This document shows, one piece after another, positions 13,741 to 14,591 of a DNA stretch of 14,591 nucleotides; the stretch's first letter is position 1, and each line of letters opens with the position of its first letter. A program made the translations under genes and the position numbers. The notes below the pieces were generated by a model. That model did no database searches. It was not told where the DNA came from and was given only the letters and a program-made list of their open reading frames with translations. Origin of the DNA: JAMHZE01 sp964424715 (GTDB lineage: Bacteria > Pseudomonadota > Alphaproteobacteria > Rickettsiales > UBA8987); assembly GCA_964424715.1 (NCBI GenBank), contig CAYRJW010000037.1, positions 1 through 14,591 on the forward strand. Direction: 5' to 3'.

Positions 13741-14591
13741 CTCAATATCGCCCCAACCCTTTCAACCGCAACCGTCAGCATGGCAGGGCTTACTTTATCC
13801 TGCATCCTCAGGTCCTGGATGAAATTGTTGTAGCGGACTATAGATTTTTTCTTTTCCTCTATCCAGCCATCTATTGTTAGCTCGCAGCTGGTCTTGTCGC
13901 AGCCCTTCTGCAGAACATCCTGAGTGAGAAGCATTTGCTTGTCATAGAATGTGCCGATAAGGGTTTTGAGCGCCATGTTGTTCCAGTGGGAATCGGAGAA
14001 AAGATTGCGGGCTTCTGTGCGTAACCAGCCGATCTTGAACCTGTCGCCTACCTCGAAGTAAACCTGGCCAACGGTTTTCACCGGTAGCTGGGTTTTCTGA
14101 GAAACAAGGACGATATCGCATGCCGAACCAAGGGCCTCAAGGCTTGCTATCTTCTCAGCCAGCTCTTTCGGAACTTTGCGTTCGATGAAGCTGTTCATGC
14201 GGTTGGTACGAACTTCACGCGCGACCGGGTTGATTATGGAATCAAGGTTCTTGGCAACTTCAGCCACCAGTGGTTTATACTGGGCAACAAGTTTGCCGGT
14301 CTCAAGCGGTTGCTGGCAGTTACGCAGGAACCAGTAGCAGGCGCGTTCCATCAGCAGGTCTATCTCGCTGTATAATTCTATCATTGTTTCCAGCGATATC
14401 TTGTCCTGAGCTTCCTCGATCTCTTCCCATATCTGGCGAAGGCCGAAGCTGTCGCGTACAACGGTGTAAGCGCGGGCAACATCACAGCCCTTCATGCCTG
14501 TTTCTTCTTTTATACGGTTATAGAAGGTGGTTCCGGCACGGTTCACTATGGAGTTACAAACAAACGTTGTGATTATCTCCCTGCGAAGCTG
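13737..14591 (-). CDS. NAD-specific glutamate dehydrogenase, large (GDH180-type), C-terminal part
   Basis: This is the C-terminal 284 residues of the large bacterial NAD-glutamate dehydrogenase (Bac_GDH family, normally about 1600 residues). The enzyme deaminates glutamate to 2-oxoglutarate and feeds the TCA cycle. The frame is open to the window edge. The visible start LRREIITTFVCNSIVNRAG followed by TTFYNRIKEETG matches the helical region just after the catalytic domain, and the rest is the predominantly helical C-terminal domain (for example MERACYWFLRN). The catalytic residues lie outside the window. A GTG at 14546 is not the real start. The stop TAG is part of CTAG at 13737-13740, which also ends ccmB on the other strand. 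Confidence 0.92.
   Translation of the reverse strand, partial: QLRREIITTFVCNSIVNRAGTTFYNRIKEETGMKGCDVARAYTVVRDSFGLRQIWEEIEEAQDKISLETMIELYSEIDLLMERACYWFLRNCQQPLETGKLVAQYKPLVAEVAKNLDSIINPVAREVRTNRMNSFIERKVPKELAEKIASLEALGSACDIVLVSQKTQLPVKTVGQVYFEVGDRFKIGWLRTEARNLFSDSHWNNMALKTLIGTFYDKQMLLTQDVLQKGCDKTSCELTIDGWIEEKKKSIVRYNNFIQDLRMQDKVSPAMLTVAVERVGAILS

Overview
The window looks like an alphaproteobacterial chromosome with slightly AT-rich, moderate composition. The evidence is the mitochondrial-type cytochrome oxidase assembly genes (ctaG/cox11, coxC, SURF1), an RpoH with an intact RpoH box, a CcmB heme exporter subunit separated from the other ccm genes, the very large NAD-specific glutamate dehydrogenase, and an NDUFAF6-like squalene/phytoene synthase homologue. 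Scattered ccm genes and palindromic repeats, one of them inside a gene, resemble the Rickettsiales or related deep lineages. The order cannot be fixed from this window alone.

Layout. Bases 1-2100 (+) carry the 3' part of ctaG, then coxC and SURF1: copper insertion, subunit III and assembly of an aa3-type oxidase. The SURF1 end overlaps an M32 carboxypeptidase Taq gene (2084-3574, +). A perfect 27-bp inverted repeat fills the convergent gap to mscL (-). mscL diverges from nadK (+), which is followed by a solitary cysteine-rich pseudopilin-like gene and uvrB (all +). uvrB converges on an hpnE-like FAD oxidoreductase (-), which diverges from an NDUFAF6-like gene (+) across about 21 bp. A second palindromic repeat fills the convergent gap to rpoH (-). 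Upstream of rpoH on the same strand lie icd and a small secreted protein gene whose stop codon touches the icd start. That small gene diverges from ccmB (+). ccmB ends in the same CTAG that ends the partial glutamate dehydrogenase gene (-), which runs off the right edge.

Most genes are housekeeping: respiration (oxidase assembly, cytochrome c maturation, possibly complex I assembly), the TCA cycle and glutamate catabolism feeding it, NADP supply, DNA repair, heat shock and osmotic protection.

The most unusual feature is a block of about 138-144 bp (around 9778-9921) made of four consecutive hairpins and bounded by a 9/10 terminal inverted repeat. It lies in frame inside the NDUFAF6-like gene and adds roughly 46-48 residues to an otherwise colinear protein. 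This resembles the protein-coding palindromic elements of Rickettsia (RPEs), but its sequence looks like the SPSPLGGEG-type intergenic palindromes common in proteobacteria. Two further palindromic repeats sit in the two longer convergent gaps and share end sequences with each other.

No rRNA, tRNA, CRISPR array, transposase or phage gene was seen. No gene-free stretch exceeds 300 bases; the longest are 117, 153 and 137 bases and are described in the entries.
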